DNA from: Mastigias papua
Lineage: Eukaryota > Cnidaria > Scyphozoa > Rhizostomeae > Mastigiidae
Length of the DNA: 64,000 nt
Direction: 5' to 3'
Assembly: GCA_964019165.1 (NCBI GenBank)
Contig: OZ025274.1
Span: forward strand, 16,281,358-16,345,357
Below the pieces are notes generated by a model. The model did no database searches. It saw only the letters and a program-made list of their open reading frames with translations, and had not been told where the DNA came from. Numbering within the stretch: position 1 is the stretch's first letter; every line of letters begins with the position of its first letter. Below, piece after piece: positions 36,201 to 49,600 of this stretch. The position numbers and the translations under genes are program-made.

Positions 36201-38479
36201 AATGGCTCATTTTCATCACGTTTCAATGCGCAATCAAATTGAATGACGTTCAATTTTGGTCATTGTTTGGCAAAATACCAAGGTTATAGCCTTACTTTTT
36301 GGCCACAAATGGCTCATTTTCGTCACTTTTCAATGCGCAATCAAAATGAATGAATGTCAATTTTGGTCATTTTTCGGCAAAATACCAAGGTTATAGCCTT
36401 ACCTTCTGGCCAAAAATGGCTCATATTCATCACTTTTCAATGTGCAATCAAAATAAATGAATTTCAAGTTTGGTGATTTTTCGGCAAAATACCAAGGTTA
36501 TAGCCTTACTTTGTGGCCAAAAATGGCTCATTTTCATCACTTTTCAATGCGCAATCAAATTCAATGAATTTCAAGGTTGGTCAGTCGTCGGCAAAATACC
36601 AAGGATATAGCCTTACTTTTTGGCCACAAATGGCTCAGTTTCGTCACTTTTCAATGTGCAATCAAAATGAATGAATTTCAATTTTGATCATGGTTCGGCA
36701 AAATACCAAGGTTATAGCCTTACTTTTTGGCCGAAAATGGCTCAGTTTCATCACTTTTCAATGTGCAATCAAAATGAATGAATTTCAGGTTTGGTGATTT
36801 TTCGGCGAAATACCAAGGTTATTGCCTTACTTTTTGGCCAAAAATGGCTCATTTTCATCACGTGTCAATGCGCAATCAAAATGAATGAATTTCAATTTTG
36901 GTCATTTGTCGGCAAAATACGAAGGGTATAGCCTTACTTTTTGGCCAAAAATGGCTCATTTTCATCACGTGTCAATGCGCAATCAAAATGAGTGAATTTC
37001 AATTTTGGTCATGATCGGCAAAATACCAAGGTTATAGCCTTACCTTCTGGCCAAAAATGGCTCATTTTCATCACTTGTCAATGTTCAATCAAAATGAATG
37101 AATTTCAATTTTGGTCAGTTATCGGCAAAATACGAAGGTTATAGCCTTACTTTTTGGCCAAAAATGGCTCATTTTCATCACTTTTCAATGTGCAATCAAA
37201 ATGAATGAATTTCAATGGTGGTGATTTTTCGGCAAAATACCAAGGTTATAGCCTTACTTTTTGGCCAAAAATGGCTAATTTTGATCACTTTTCAATGTGC
37301 AATCACAATGAATGAATTTCAATTTTGCTCATATCTCGGCAAAATACGACGGTTATAGCCTTACTTTTTGGCCAAAAATGGCTCAGTTTTGTCACTTTCC
37401 AATGTGCAATCAAAATGAATGACTTTCAATTTTGGTGATTTTTCGGCAAAATACCAAGGTTATAGCCTTACTTTTTGGCCAAAAATGGCTCATTTTCATC
37501 ACTTGTCAATGCGCAATCAATTTGAATGAATTTCAATTTTGGTAATTGTTCGGCAAAATACGAAGGTTATAGCCGTATTCTTTGGCCAAAAATGGCTCAT
37601 TATAATCACATTTCAATGTGCAATCAAAATGAATCAATTTAAATTTTGGTCATGTATCGGCAAAATACCAAGGGTATAGCCTTACTTTTTGGCCAAATAT
37701 GGCTAATTTTCATCACGTTTCAATGTGCAATCAAAATGAATGAATTTCAAGTTTGGTCATGTTTCGGCAATATACCAAGGGTATAGCCTTACTTTTTGGC
37801 CATAAATGGCTCATTTTCATCAGTGTTCAATTCGCAATCAAATTGAATGAATTTCAAGTTTGGTAATTGGTCGGCAAAATACCAAGGGTATAGCCTTACT
37901 TTTTGGCCAAAAATGGCTAAATTTCATCACGTTTCAATGCGCAATCAAATTGAATGAATTTCAGGTTTGGTCATTGTTCGGCAATATACGAAGGTTATAG
38001 CCTTACTTTTTGGCCAAAAATGGCTCAGTTTCATCACTTTTCAATGTGCAATCAAACTGAATGAATTTCAATTTTGGTCATTTCTCGGCAAAATAGCAAG
38101 GTTATATCCTTACCTTCTGGCCAAAGATGGCTCATTTTCATCACTTTTCAATGTGCAATCAAAATGAATGAATTTCAACTTTGGTCACTTCTCGGCAAAA
38201 TACTAAGGTTATAGCCTTACTTTTTGGCCAAAAATGGCTCATTGTCATCACTTTTCAATGTGCAATCAAAATGAATGAAGTTCAATGTTGGTCATGTTTC
38301 GGCAATATACCAAGGTTATAGCTTTACTGTTTGGCCACAAATGGCTCATTTTCATCACTTTTCAATGCGCAATCAAATTGAATGAACTTGAATTTTGGTC
38401 ATTGTTCGGCAAAATACCAAGGTTATAGCCTTACTTTTTGGCCACACATGGCTCAGTTTCATCACTTTTCAATGTGCAA

Positions 38480-41400
38480 TCAAAATGAATGAATTTCAAT
38501 TTTGGTCATGTTTCCGCAAAATACCAAGGTTATAGCCTTACCTTCTGGCCAAAAATGGCTCATTTTCATCACTTTTCAATGTGCAATCAAAATGAATGAA
38601 TTTCAATTTTGGTCACTTTTCGGCAAAATACCAAGATTATAGCCTTACGTGTTGGCTCAAAATGGCTCATTGTCATCACTTTTCGATGTGCAATCAAAAT
38701 GAATCAATCTCAAGTTTCGTCATTTTTCGGCAAAATACCAAGGTTATAGCCTTACTTCTTGGCCAAAAATGGCTCATTGTCATCACATTTCAATGCGCAA
38801 TCAAATTGAATGAATTTCAATTTTGGTCATTTCTCGGCAAAATACCAAGGTTATAGCCTTACGTTTTGGCCAAAAATGGCTCATTTTCATCACTTTTCAA
38901 TGTGCAATCAAAATGAATGAATTTCAAATTTGGTCATTTCTCGGGAAAATACGAAGGTTATAGCCTTACTTTTTGACTAAAAATGGCTGATTTTCATCAC
39001 TTTTCAATGTGCAATCAAAATGAATGAATTTCAATTTTGGTCATATGTCGGCAAAATACCAAGGTTATAGCCTTACTTCTTGGCCAAAAATGGCTCATTG
39101 TCATCACTTTTCAATGTGCAATCAAAATGAATGAATTTCAATGTTGGTCATGTTTCGGCAATATACCAAGGTTATAGCTTTACTTTTTGGCCACAAATGG
39201 CTCATTTTCATCACTTTTCAATGCGCAATCAAATTGAATGAACTTCAATTTTGGTCATTTCTCGGCAACATACCAAGGTTATAGCCTTACTTTTTGGCCA
39301 AACATGGCTCAGTTTCATCACTTTTCAATGTGCAATCAAAATGAATGAATGTCAATTTTGGTCACTTTTCGGCAAAATACCAAGATTATAGCCTTACTTT
39401 TTGGCCAAAAATGGTTCATTGTCATCACTTTTCAATGTGCAATCAAAATGAATCAATCTCAAGTTTCGACATTTGTCGGCAAAATACCAAGGTTATAGCC
39501 TTACTTCTTGTCCAAAAATGGCTCATTTTGATCACATTTCAATGCTCAATCAAATTGAATGAATTCCAATTTTGGTCATGTATCGGCAATATACGACGGT
39601 TATAGCCGTACTTTTTGGCCAAAAATGGCTCTGTTTCATCACTTTTCAATGTGCAATCAAAATGAATGAATTTCAATTTTGGTCATTTCTCGGCAAAATA
39701 CGAAGGTTATAGCCGCACTGTCTGGCCAAACATGGCTCAGTTTCATCACTTTTCAATGTGCAATCAAATTGAATGAATTTCAATTTTGGTCATTTCTCGG
39801 CAAAATACCGAGGTTATAGCCTTACTTTTTGGCCAAAAATGGCTCAGTTTCATCACTTTTCACTGTGCAATCAAAATGAATGAATGTCAATTTTGGTCAC
39901 CTTTCGGCAAAATACCAAGTTTATAGCCTTACTTTTTGGCCAAAAATGGCTCATTTTCATCACTTTTCAATGTGCAATCAAAATGAATCAATCTCAAGTT
40001 TCGTCATTTGTCGGCAAAATACCAAGGTTATAGCCTTACTTCTTTGCCAAAAATGGCTCATTTTGATCATATTTCAATGCTCAATCAAATTGAATGAATT
40101 CCAATTTTGGTCATGTATCGGCAATATACGAAGGTTATAGCCGTACTTTTTGGCCAAAAATGGCTCATTTTCATCACTTTTCAATGTGCAATCAAATTGA
40201 ATGAACTTCAATTTTGGTCATTTCTCGGCAAAATACCAAGGTTATAGCCTTACTTTTTGACCAAAAATGGCTCATTTTCATCACTTTTCAATGCGCAATC
40301 AAATTGAATGAACTTCAGTTTTGGTCATTTCTCGGCAAAATACCAAGGTTATAGCCTTACTTTTTGGCCAAAAATGGCTCAGTTTCATCACTTTTCAATG
40401 TGCAATCAAAATGAATGAATTTCAATTTTGGTCATGTGTCCGCAAAATACAAAAGGTTATAGCCTTACCTTCTGGCCAAAAATGGCTCATTTTCATCACT
40501 TTTCAATGTGCAATCAAAATGAATGAATTTCAATTTTGGTCACTTTTCGGCAAAATACCAAGATTATAGCCTTACGTGTTGGCTCAAAATGGCTCATTGT
40601 CATCACTTTTCGATGTGCAATCAAAATGAATCAATCTCAAGTTTCGTCATGTATCGGCAAAATACCAAGGTTATAGCCTTACTTCTTGGCCAAAAATGGC
40701 TCATTTTCATCACATTTCAATGCGCAATCAAATTGAATGAATTTCAATTTTGGTCATTTCTCGGCAAAATACCAAGGTTATAGCCTTACGTTTTGGCCAA
40801 AAATGGCTCATTTTCATCACTTTTCAATGTGCAATCAAAATGAATGAATTTCAAATTTGGTCATTTCTCGGGAAAATACGAAGGTTATAGCCTTACTTTT
40901 TGACTAAAAATGGCTGATTTTCATCACTTTTCAATGTGCAATCAAAATGAATGAATTTCAATTTTGGTCATATGTCGGCAAAATACCAAGGTTATAGCCT
41001 TACTTCTTGGCCAAAAATGGCTCATTGTCATCACTTTTCAATGTGCAATCAAAATGAATGAATTTCAATGTTGGTCATGTTTCGGCAATATACCAAGGTT
41101 ATAGCTTTACTTTTTGGCCACAAATGGCTCATTTTCATCACTTTTCAATGCGCAATCAAATTGAATGAACTTCAATTTTGGTCATTTCTCGGCAACATAC
41201 CAAGGTTATAGCCTTACTTTTTGGCCAAACATGGCTCAGTTTCATCACTTTTCAATGTGCAATCAAAATGAATGAATGTCAATTTTGGTCACTTTTCGGC
41301 AAAATACCATGATTATAGCCTTACTTTTTGGCCAAAAATGGTTCATTGTCATCACTTTTCAATGTGCAATCAAAATGAATCAATCTCAAGTTTCGACATT

Positions 41401-42340
41401 TGTCGGCAAAATACCAAGGTTATAGCCTTACTTCTTGTCCAAAAATGGCTCATTTTGATCACATTTCAATGCTCAATCAAATTGAATGAATTCCAATTTT
41501 GGTCATGTATCGGCAATATACGACGGTTATAGCCGTACTTTTTGGCCAAAAATGGCTCTGTTTCATCACTTTTCAATGTGCAATCAAAATGAATGAATTT
41601 CAATTTTGGTCATTTCTCGGCAAAATACGAAGGTTATAGCCGCACTGTCTGGCCAAACATGGCTCAGTTTCATCACTTTTCAATGTGCAATCAAATTGAA
41701 TGAATTTCAATTTTGGTCATTTCTCGGCAAAATACCGAGGTTATAGCCTTACTTTTTGGCCAAAAATGGCTCAGTTTCATCACTTTTCACTGTGCAATCA
41801 AAATGAATGAATGTCAATTTTGGTCACCTTTCGGCAAAATACCAAGTTTATAGCCTTACTTTTTGGCCAAAAATGGCTCATTTTCATCACTTTTCAATGT
41901 GCAATCAAAATGAATCAATCTCAAGTTTCGTCATTTGTCGGCAAAATACCAAGGTTATAGCCTTACTTCTTTGCCAAAAATGGCTCATTTTGATCATATT
42001 TCAATGCTCAATCAAATTGAATGAATTCCAATTTTGGTCATGTATCGGCAATATACGAAGGTTATAGCCGTACTTTTTGGCCAAAAATGGCTCATTTTCA
42101 TCACTTTTCAATGTGCAATCAAATTGAATGAACTTCAATTTTGGTCATTTCTCGGCAAAATACCAAGGTTATAGCCTTACTTTTTGACCAAAAATGGCTC
42201 ATTTTCATCACTTTTCAATGCGCAATCAAATTGAATGAACTTCAGTTTTGGTCATTTCTCGGCAAAATACCAAGGTTATAGCCTTACTTTTTGGCCAAAA
42301 ATGGCTCAGTTTCATCACTTTTCAATGTGCAATCAAAATG
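38480..42340 (+). repeat. 1,927-bp (18-monomer) tandem duplication
   Basis: Frames at 38596/40523, 39345/41272 and 39880/41807 are at offset 1,927 (18 x 107 plus 1). The extra base lies in ATACAAAAGG near 40448, against ATACCAAGG near 38520. The two copies meet directly near 40407. The few differences include AAGATT to ATGATT at 41310. Confidence 0.85.
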
Positions 42341-45060
42341 AATCAATCTCAAGTTTCGTCATTTGTCGGCAAAATACCAAGGTTATAGCCTTACTTCTTG
42401 GCCAAAAATGGCTCATTTTTATCACATTTCAATGCTCAATCAAATTGAATGAATTCCAATTTTGGTCATGTATCGGCAATATACGACGGTTATAGCCGTA
42501 CTTTGTGGCCAAAAATGGCTCTGTTTCATCATTTTTCAATGTGCAATCAAAATGAATGAATTTCAATTTTGGTCATTTCTCGGCAAAATACGAAGGTTAT
42601 AGCCGTACTTTCTGGCCAAAAATGGCTCAGTTTCATCACTTTTCAATGTGCAATCAAAATGAATGAATTTCAATTTTGGTCATTTCTCGGCAAAATACCA
42701 AGGTTATAGCCTTACTGTTTGGCCAAAAATGGCTCAGTTTCATCACTTTTCACTGTGCAATCAAAATGAATGAATGTCAATTTTGGTCACTTTTCGGCAA
42801 AATACCAAGATTAGAGCCTTACTTTNNNNNNNNNNNNNNNNNNNNNNNNNNNNNNNNNNNNNNNNNNNNNNNNNNNNNNNNNNNNNNNNNNNNNNNNNNN
42901 NNNNNNNNNNNNNNNNNNNNNNNNNNNNNNNNNNNNNNNNNNNNNNNNNNNNNNNNNNNNNNNNNNNNNNNNNNNNNNNNNNNNNNNNNNNNNNNNNNNN
43001 NNNNNNNNNNNNNNNNNNNNNNNNNTAGCCTTACTTTTTGGCCAAAAATGGCTCATTGTCATCACTTTTCAATGTGCAATCAAAATGAATCAATCTCAAG
43101 TTTCGTCATTTGTCGGCAAAATACCAAGGTTATAGCCTTACTTCTTTGCCAAAAATGGCTCATTTTGATCACATTTCAATGCTCAATCAAATTGAATGAA
43201 TTCCAATTTTGGTCATGTATCGGCAATATACGAAGGTTATAGCCGTACTTTTTGGCCAAACATGGCTCATTTTCATCACTTTTCAATGTGCAATCAAATT
43301 GAATGAACTTCAATTTTTGTCATTTCTCGGTAAAATACCAAGGTTATAGCCTTACTTTTTGACCAAAAATGGCTCAGTTTCATCACTTTTCAATGTGCAA
43401 TCAAAATGAATGAATGTCAATTTTGGTCACTTTTCGGCAAAATACCAAGATTATAGCCTTACTTTTTGGCCAAAAATGGCTCATTGTCATCACTTTTCAA
43501 TGTGCAATCAAAATGAATCAATCTCAAGTTTCGTCATTTGTCGGCAAAATACCAAGGTTATAGCCTTACTTCTTTGCCAAAAATGGCTCACTTTGATCAC
43601 ATTTCAATGCTCAATCAAATTGAATGAATTCCAATTTTGGTCATGTATCGGCAATATACGAAGGTTATAGCCGTACTTTTTGGCCAAACATGGCTCATTT
43701 TGATCACTTTTCAATGTGCAATCAAATTGAATGAACTTCAATTTTGGTCATTTCTCGGCAAAATACCAAGGTTATAGCCTTACTTTTTGACCAAAAATGG
43801 CTCATTTTCATCACTTTTCAATGCGCAATCAAATTGAATGAACTTCAATTTTGGTCATTTCTCGGCAATATACGAAGGTTATAGCCGTACTTTTTGGCCA
43901 AAAATGGCTCATTTTCATCACTTTTCAATGTGCAATCAAATTGAATGAACTTCAATTTTGGTCATTTCTCGGGAAAATACCAAGGTTATAGCCTTACTTT
44001 TTGACCAAAAATGGCTCATTTTCATCACTTTTCAATGCGCCATCAAATTGAATGAACTTCAATTTTGGTCATTTCTCGGCAAAATACCAAGGTTATAGCC
44101 TTACTTTTTGGCCAAAAATGGCTCAGTTTCATCACTTTTCAATGTGCAATCAAAATGAATGAATGTCAATTTTGGTCACTTCTCGGCAAAATACCAAGAT
44201 TATAGCCTTACTTTTTGGCCACAAATGGCTCATTGTCATCACTTTTCAATGTGCAATCAAAATGAATCAATCTCAAGTTTCGTCATTTGTCGGCAAAATA
44301 CCAAGGTTATAGCCTTACTTCTTGGCCAAAAATGGCTCATTGTGATCACATTTCAATGCTCAATCAAATCGAATGAAGTCCAATTTTGGTCATGTATCGG
44401 CAATATACGAAGGTTATAGGCGTACTTTTTGGCCAAAAATGGCTCTGTTTCATCACTTTTCAATGTGCAATCAAAATGAATGAATTTCAATCTTGGTCAT
44501 TTCTCGGCAAAATACGAAGGTTATAGCCGTACTTTCTGGCCAACAATGGCTCAGTTTCATCACTTTTCAATGTGCAATCAAAATGAATGAATTTCAATTT
44601 TGGTCATTTCTCGGCAAAATACCAAGGTTATAGCCTTACTTTTTGGCCAAAAATGGCTCATTTTCATCACTTTTCAATGTGCAATCAAAATGAATGAATC
44701 TCAAGTTTCGTCATTTGTCGGCAAAATACCAAGGTTATAGCCTTACTTTTTGGCCAAAAATGGCTCAGTTTCATCGCTTTTCAATGTGCAATCAAAATGA
44801 ATGAATGTCAATTTTGGTCACTTTTCGGCAAAATACCAAGAGTATAGCCTTACTTTTTGGCCATAAATGGCTCATTGTCATCACTTTTCAATGTGCAATC
44901 AAAATGAATGAATCTCAAGTGTCGTTATTTGTCGGGAAAATACCAAGGTTATAGCCTTACTTCTTGGCCAAAAATGGCTCATTTTGATCACAATTCAATG
45001 CTCAATCAAATTGATTGAATTTCAATTTTGGTCATGTATCGGCAATATACGAAGGTTATA
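39500..45060 (+). repeat. domain of a distinct monomer type
   Basis: A diagnostic variant set travels together here: ATGCTCAATCAAATTG, GAATTCCAATTTTGG, TGTATCGGCAATATACG and TTATAGCCGTAC. It appears near 39540, 40078, 41468, 42004, 42430, 43178, 43608, 44355 and 44998, spaced by 4, 5, 6 or more monomers and always next to AATCAATCTCAAGTTTCG-type monomers. That fixed neighbour order defines a local higher-order repeat. Confidence 0.75.
42826..43025. other. 200-N assembly gap
   Basis: Exactly 200 unknown bases inside the satellite. The left flank ends at GCCTTACTTT and the right flank begins TAGCCTTAC. Keeping the 107-bp phase needs 95 + 107k bases (95, 202, ...) or an overlap of 12. The nominal size therefore does not restore phase exactly. 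Confidence 0.98.
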
Positions 45061-46699
45061 GCCGTACTTTTTGGCCAAAAATGGCTCTGTTTCATCACTT
45101 TTCAATGTGCAATCAAAATGAATGAATCTCAAGTTTCGTCATTTTTCGGCAAAATACCAAGGTTATAGCCTTACTTCTTGGCCAAAAATGGCTCATTGTC
45201 ATCACTTTTCAATGTGCAATCAAAATGAATGAATTTCAATTTTGGTCATTTCTCGGGAAAATACGAAGGTTATAGCCTTACTGTTTGACCAACAATGGCT
45301 GATTTTCATCACTTTTCAATGTGCAATCAAAATGAATGAATTTCAATTTTGGTCATTTCTCGGTAAAATACGAAGGTTATAGCCTTACTTTGTGACCAAA
45401 ACTGGCTGATTTTCATCACTTTTCAATGTGCAATCAAAATGAATGAATGTCAATTTTGGTCATTTCTCGGCAAAATACTTAGGTTATTGCCTTACTCTTT
45501 GGCCAAAAATGGCTCAATTTCATCACTTTTCAATGCGCAATCAAAATGAATGAATTTCAATTTCGGTCATTTCTCGGCAAAATACTTAGGTTATAGCCTT
45601 ACTTTCTGGCCAAAAATGGCTCAATTTCATCACTGTTCAATGCGCAATCAAAATGAATGAATTTCAGTTTTGGTCATTGTTCGGCAATAGACGAAGGTTA
45701 TAGCCTTACTTTTTGGCCAAAAATGGCTCAGTTTCATCACTTTTCAATATGCAATCAAAATGAATGAATTTCAATTTTGGTCATTGTTCGGCAAAATACC
45801 AGGGTTATAGCCTTACTTTTTGACCAAAAATGGCTCATTTTCATCACTTGTCTATGCGCAATCAAATTGAATGAAGTTGAAGTTTGGTCATGTTTCGGCA
45901 AAATACCAAGGTTATAGCCTTACTTTTTGGCCACAAATGGCTCATTTTCATCACTTTTCAATGTGCAATCAAAATGAATGAATTTCAATTTTGGTCATTT
46001 CTCGGCAAACTACCAAGGTTATAGCCTTACTTATTGGCCAAAAATGGCTCATTTTTATCACTTGTCAATATGCAATCAAAATGAATGAATGTCAATTTTG
46101 GTGATTTTTCGGCAATATACCAAGGTTATAGCCTTACTTTTTGGCCAAAAATGGCTCATTTTCATCACTTTTCAATGCGCAATCAAATTGAATGAATTTC
46201 AATTTTGGTGATTGTTCGGGAAAATACGACGGTTATAGCCTTACTTTTTGGCCAAAAATGGCTCATATTCATCACTTTACAATGTGCAATCAAATTGAAT
46301 AAATTTCAATTTTGGTCATGTCTCGGCAAAATAGCAAGGTTATAGCCTTAATTATTGGCCAAAAATGGCTAATTTTCATCACTTTTCAATGTGCAATCAA
46401 AATGAATGAATGTCAAGTTTGGTGATTCTTCGGCAAAATACCAAGGTTATAACCTTACTTTTTACCCAAAAATGGCTCATTTTCATCACTTGTCAATGCG
46501 CAATCAAATTGATTGAGTTTCAATTTTGGTCATGTTCCGGCAAAATACGAAGGTTATAGCCTTACTTTTTGGCCAAGCATGGCTTATTTTCATCACTTTT
46601 CAATGCGCAATCAAATTGAATGAATTTCAATTTTGGTCATTTCTCGGCAAAATACGAAAAGTATAGCCGTACTTTCTGGCCAAAACTGGCTCATTTTCA

Positions 46700-49600
46700 T
46701 CACTTTTCCATGCGCAATCAAATTGAATGAATTTCAAGGTTGGTCAGTCTTCGGCAAAATACAAAGGTTATAGCCTTACTTTTTGGCCACAAAGGGCTCA
46801 TTTTCATCACTTTTCAATGTGCAATCAAAATGAATGAATTTCAATTTTGGTCATGTTTCGGCAAAATGCTAAGGTTATTGCCTTACTTTTTGGCCAAAAA
46901 TGGCTCAGTTTCATCAAATTTCAATGTGAAATGAAAATGAATGAATTTGAAGTTTGGTCATTGTTCGGCAAATTATGAAGGTTATAGCCTTACGTCTTGG
47001 CCAAAAATGGCTCATTGTCATCACTTTTCAATGCGCAATCAAATTGAATGAATTTCAATTTTGGTCAGTCTTCGGCAAAATACGAAGGTTATAGCCTTAC
47101 GTTTTGGCAAAATATGGCTCATTGTCATCATGTTTCAATGTGCAATCAAAATGAATGAATTTCAATTTTGGTTATTTCTCGGCAAAATACCAAGGTAATA
47201 GCCTTAGGTTTTGGCCATAAATGGCTCATTTTCATCACTTGTCAATGTGCAATCAAAATGATTGAATTTCAAGGTTGGTCAGTCTTCGGCAAAATACCAA
47301 GGTTATAGCCTTACTTGTTGGCCACAAAGGGCTCAGTTTCATCACCTGTCAATGTGCAATCAAAATGAATGAATATAAATTTTGGTCATTTCTCGGCAAA
47401 ATACGAAGGTTATAGCCTTACTTATTGGCCAAAAATGGCTCATTTTTATCACTTGTCAATGTGCAATCAAAATGAATGAATGTCAATTTTGGTGATTTTT
47501 CGGCAAAATACCAAGGTTATAGCCTTACTGTTTGGCCAAAAATGGCTCATTTTCATCACTTTTCAATGTGCAATCAAAATGAATGAATTTCAATTTTGGT
47601 CATTTCTCGGCAAAATACCAAGGTTATAGCCTTACGTTTTGACCAAAAATGGCTCATTTTCATCACCTTTTAATGTGGAATCAAAATGAATGAATTTCAA
47701 TTTTGGTCATTTTTCAGCAAAATACCAAGGTTATAGCCTTACTTTTTGGCCAAAAATGGCTCATTTTCGTCACTTTCCAATGTACAATCAAAATGAATGA
47801 ATTTGAATTTTGGTCACTTTTCGGCAAAATACCAAGGATATAGCCTTACTTTTTGGCCAAAAATGGCTCATGTTCATCACTTTTCAATGTGCAATCAAAA
47901 TGAATGAATTTCAATTTTGGTGAGTTTTCGGCAAATTACCAAGGTTATAGCCTTACTCTTTGGCCACAAATGGCTCATTTTCATCACCTGTCAATGCGGA
48001 ATCAAATTGAATGAATGTCAAGGTTGGTCAGCTGTCGGCAAACTACCAAGGTTATAGCCTTACTTCTTGGCCAAAAATGGCTCATTGTCATCAAATTTCA
48101 ATGTGAAATCAAAATGAATGAATTTCAATTTTGGTCATTTCTCGGCAAATACCAAGGTTATAGCCTTACCTTCTGGCCAACAATGGCTCATTTTCATCAC
48201 TTGTCAATGTGCAATCAAAATGAATGAATTTCAATTTTGGTGATATTTCGGCAAAATACCAAGGTTATAGCCTTACTTTTTGGCCAAAAATGGCTCATTG
48301 TCATCACGTGTCAATGCGCAATCAAATTGAATGAGTTTCAATTTTGGTCATTTCTCGGCAAAATACGAAGGGTATAGCCTTACTTTTTGGCCAAAAATGG
48401 CTCATTTTCATCACTTTTAAATGTGCAATCAAAATGAATGAATGTCAATTTTGGTCATGTTTCGGCAAGATACCTAGGTTATAGACTTAGGTTTTGGCTA
48501 AAAATGGCTCAGTTTCATCATGTTTCAATGTGCAATCAAAATGAATGAATTTCAATTTTGGTTATTTCTCGGCAAAATACCAAGGTAATAGCCTTAGGTT
48601 TTGGCCATAAATGACTCATTTTCATCACTTGTCAATGTGCAATCAAAATGAATGAATTTCAAGGTTGGTCAGTCTTCGGCAAAATACCAAGGTTATAGCC
48701 TTACTTTTTGGCCACAAAGGGCTCATTTTCATCACTTGTCAATGTGCAATCAAAATGAATGAATTTCAATTGTGGTCATGTTTCGGCAAAATGCTAAGGT
48801 CATTGCCTTACTTTTTGGCCAAAAATGGCTCATTTTCATCAAAGTTGAATGTGAAATCAAAATGAATGAATTTGAAGTCTGGTCATTGTTCGGCAAAATA
48901 CGAAGGTTATAGCCTTACTTCTTGGCCAAAAATGGCTCATTGTCATCACTTTTCAATGCGCAATCAAATTGAATGAATTTCAATTTTGGTCAGTCTTCGG
49001 CAAAATACGAAGGTTATAGCCTTACTTTTTGGCAAAAAATGGCTCATTTTCATCACTTTCCAATGTGCAATCAAAATGAATGAATGTCAATTTTGGTCAC
49101 TTTTCGGCAAAATACGAAGGTTATAGCCTTACTTTTTGGCCAAAAATGGCTCAGTTTCATCACGTTTCAATGTGCAATCAAAATGAATGAATTTCAATTT
49201 TGGTGATTTTTCGGGAAATTACCAAGGTTATAGCCTTACTCTTTGGCCAAAAATGGCTCATTTTCATCACCTGTCAATGCGGAATCAAATTGAATGAATG
49301 TCAAGGTTGGTCAGCTGTCGGCAAAATACCAAGGTTATAGCCTTAGGTTTTGGCCAAAAATGGCTCATTTTCATCACTTGTCAATGTGCAATCAAAATGA
49401 ATGAATTTCAATTTTGGTCATGTGTCGGCAATGTACCAAGGTTATAGCCTTACGTTTTGGCCTAAAATGGCTCATTTTCACCACTTGTCAATGCGCAATC
49501 AAAGTGAATGAATTTCAATTTTGGTCATTGTTCGGCAAAATACGAAGGATATAGCCTTACTTTTTGGCCAAAAATGGCTCAGTTTCATCACCTGTCAATG

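Noticed and set aside
42774..43242. Long open frames across the N gap
   Set aside because: Created only by unknown bases being read as open; not biological.
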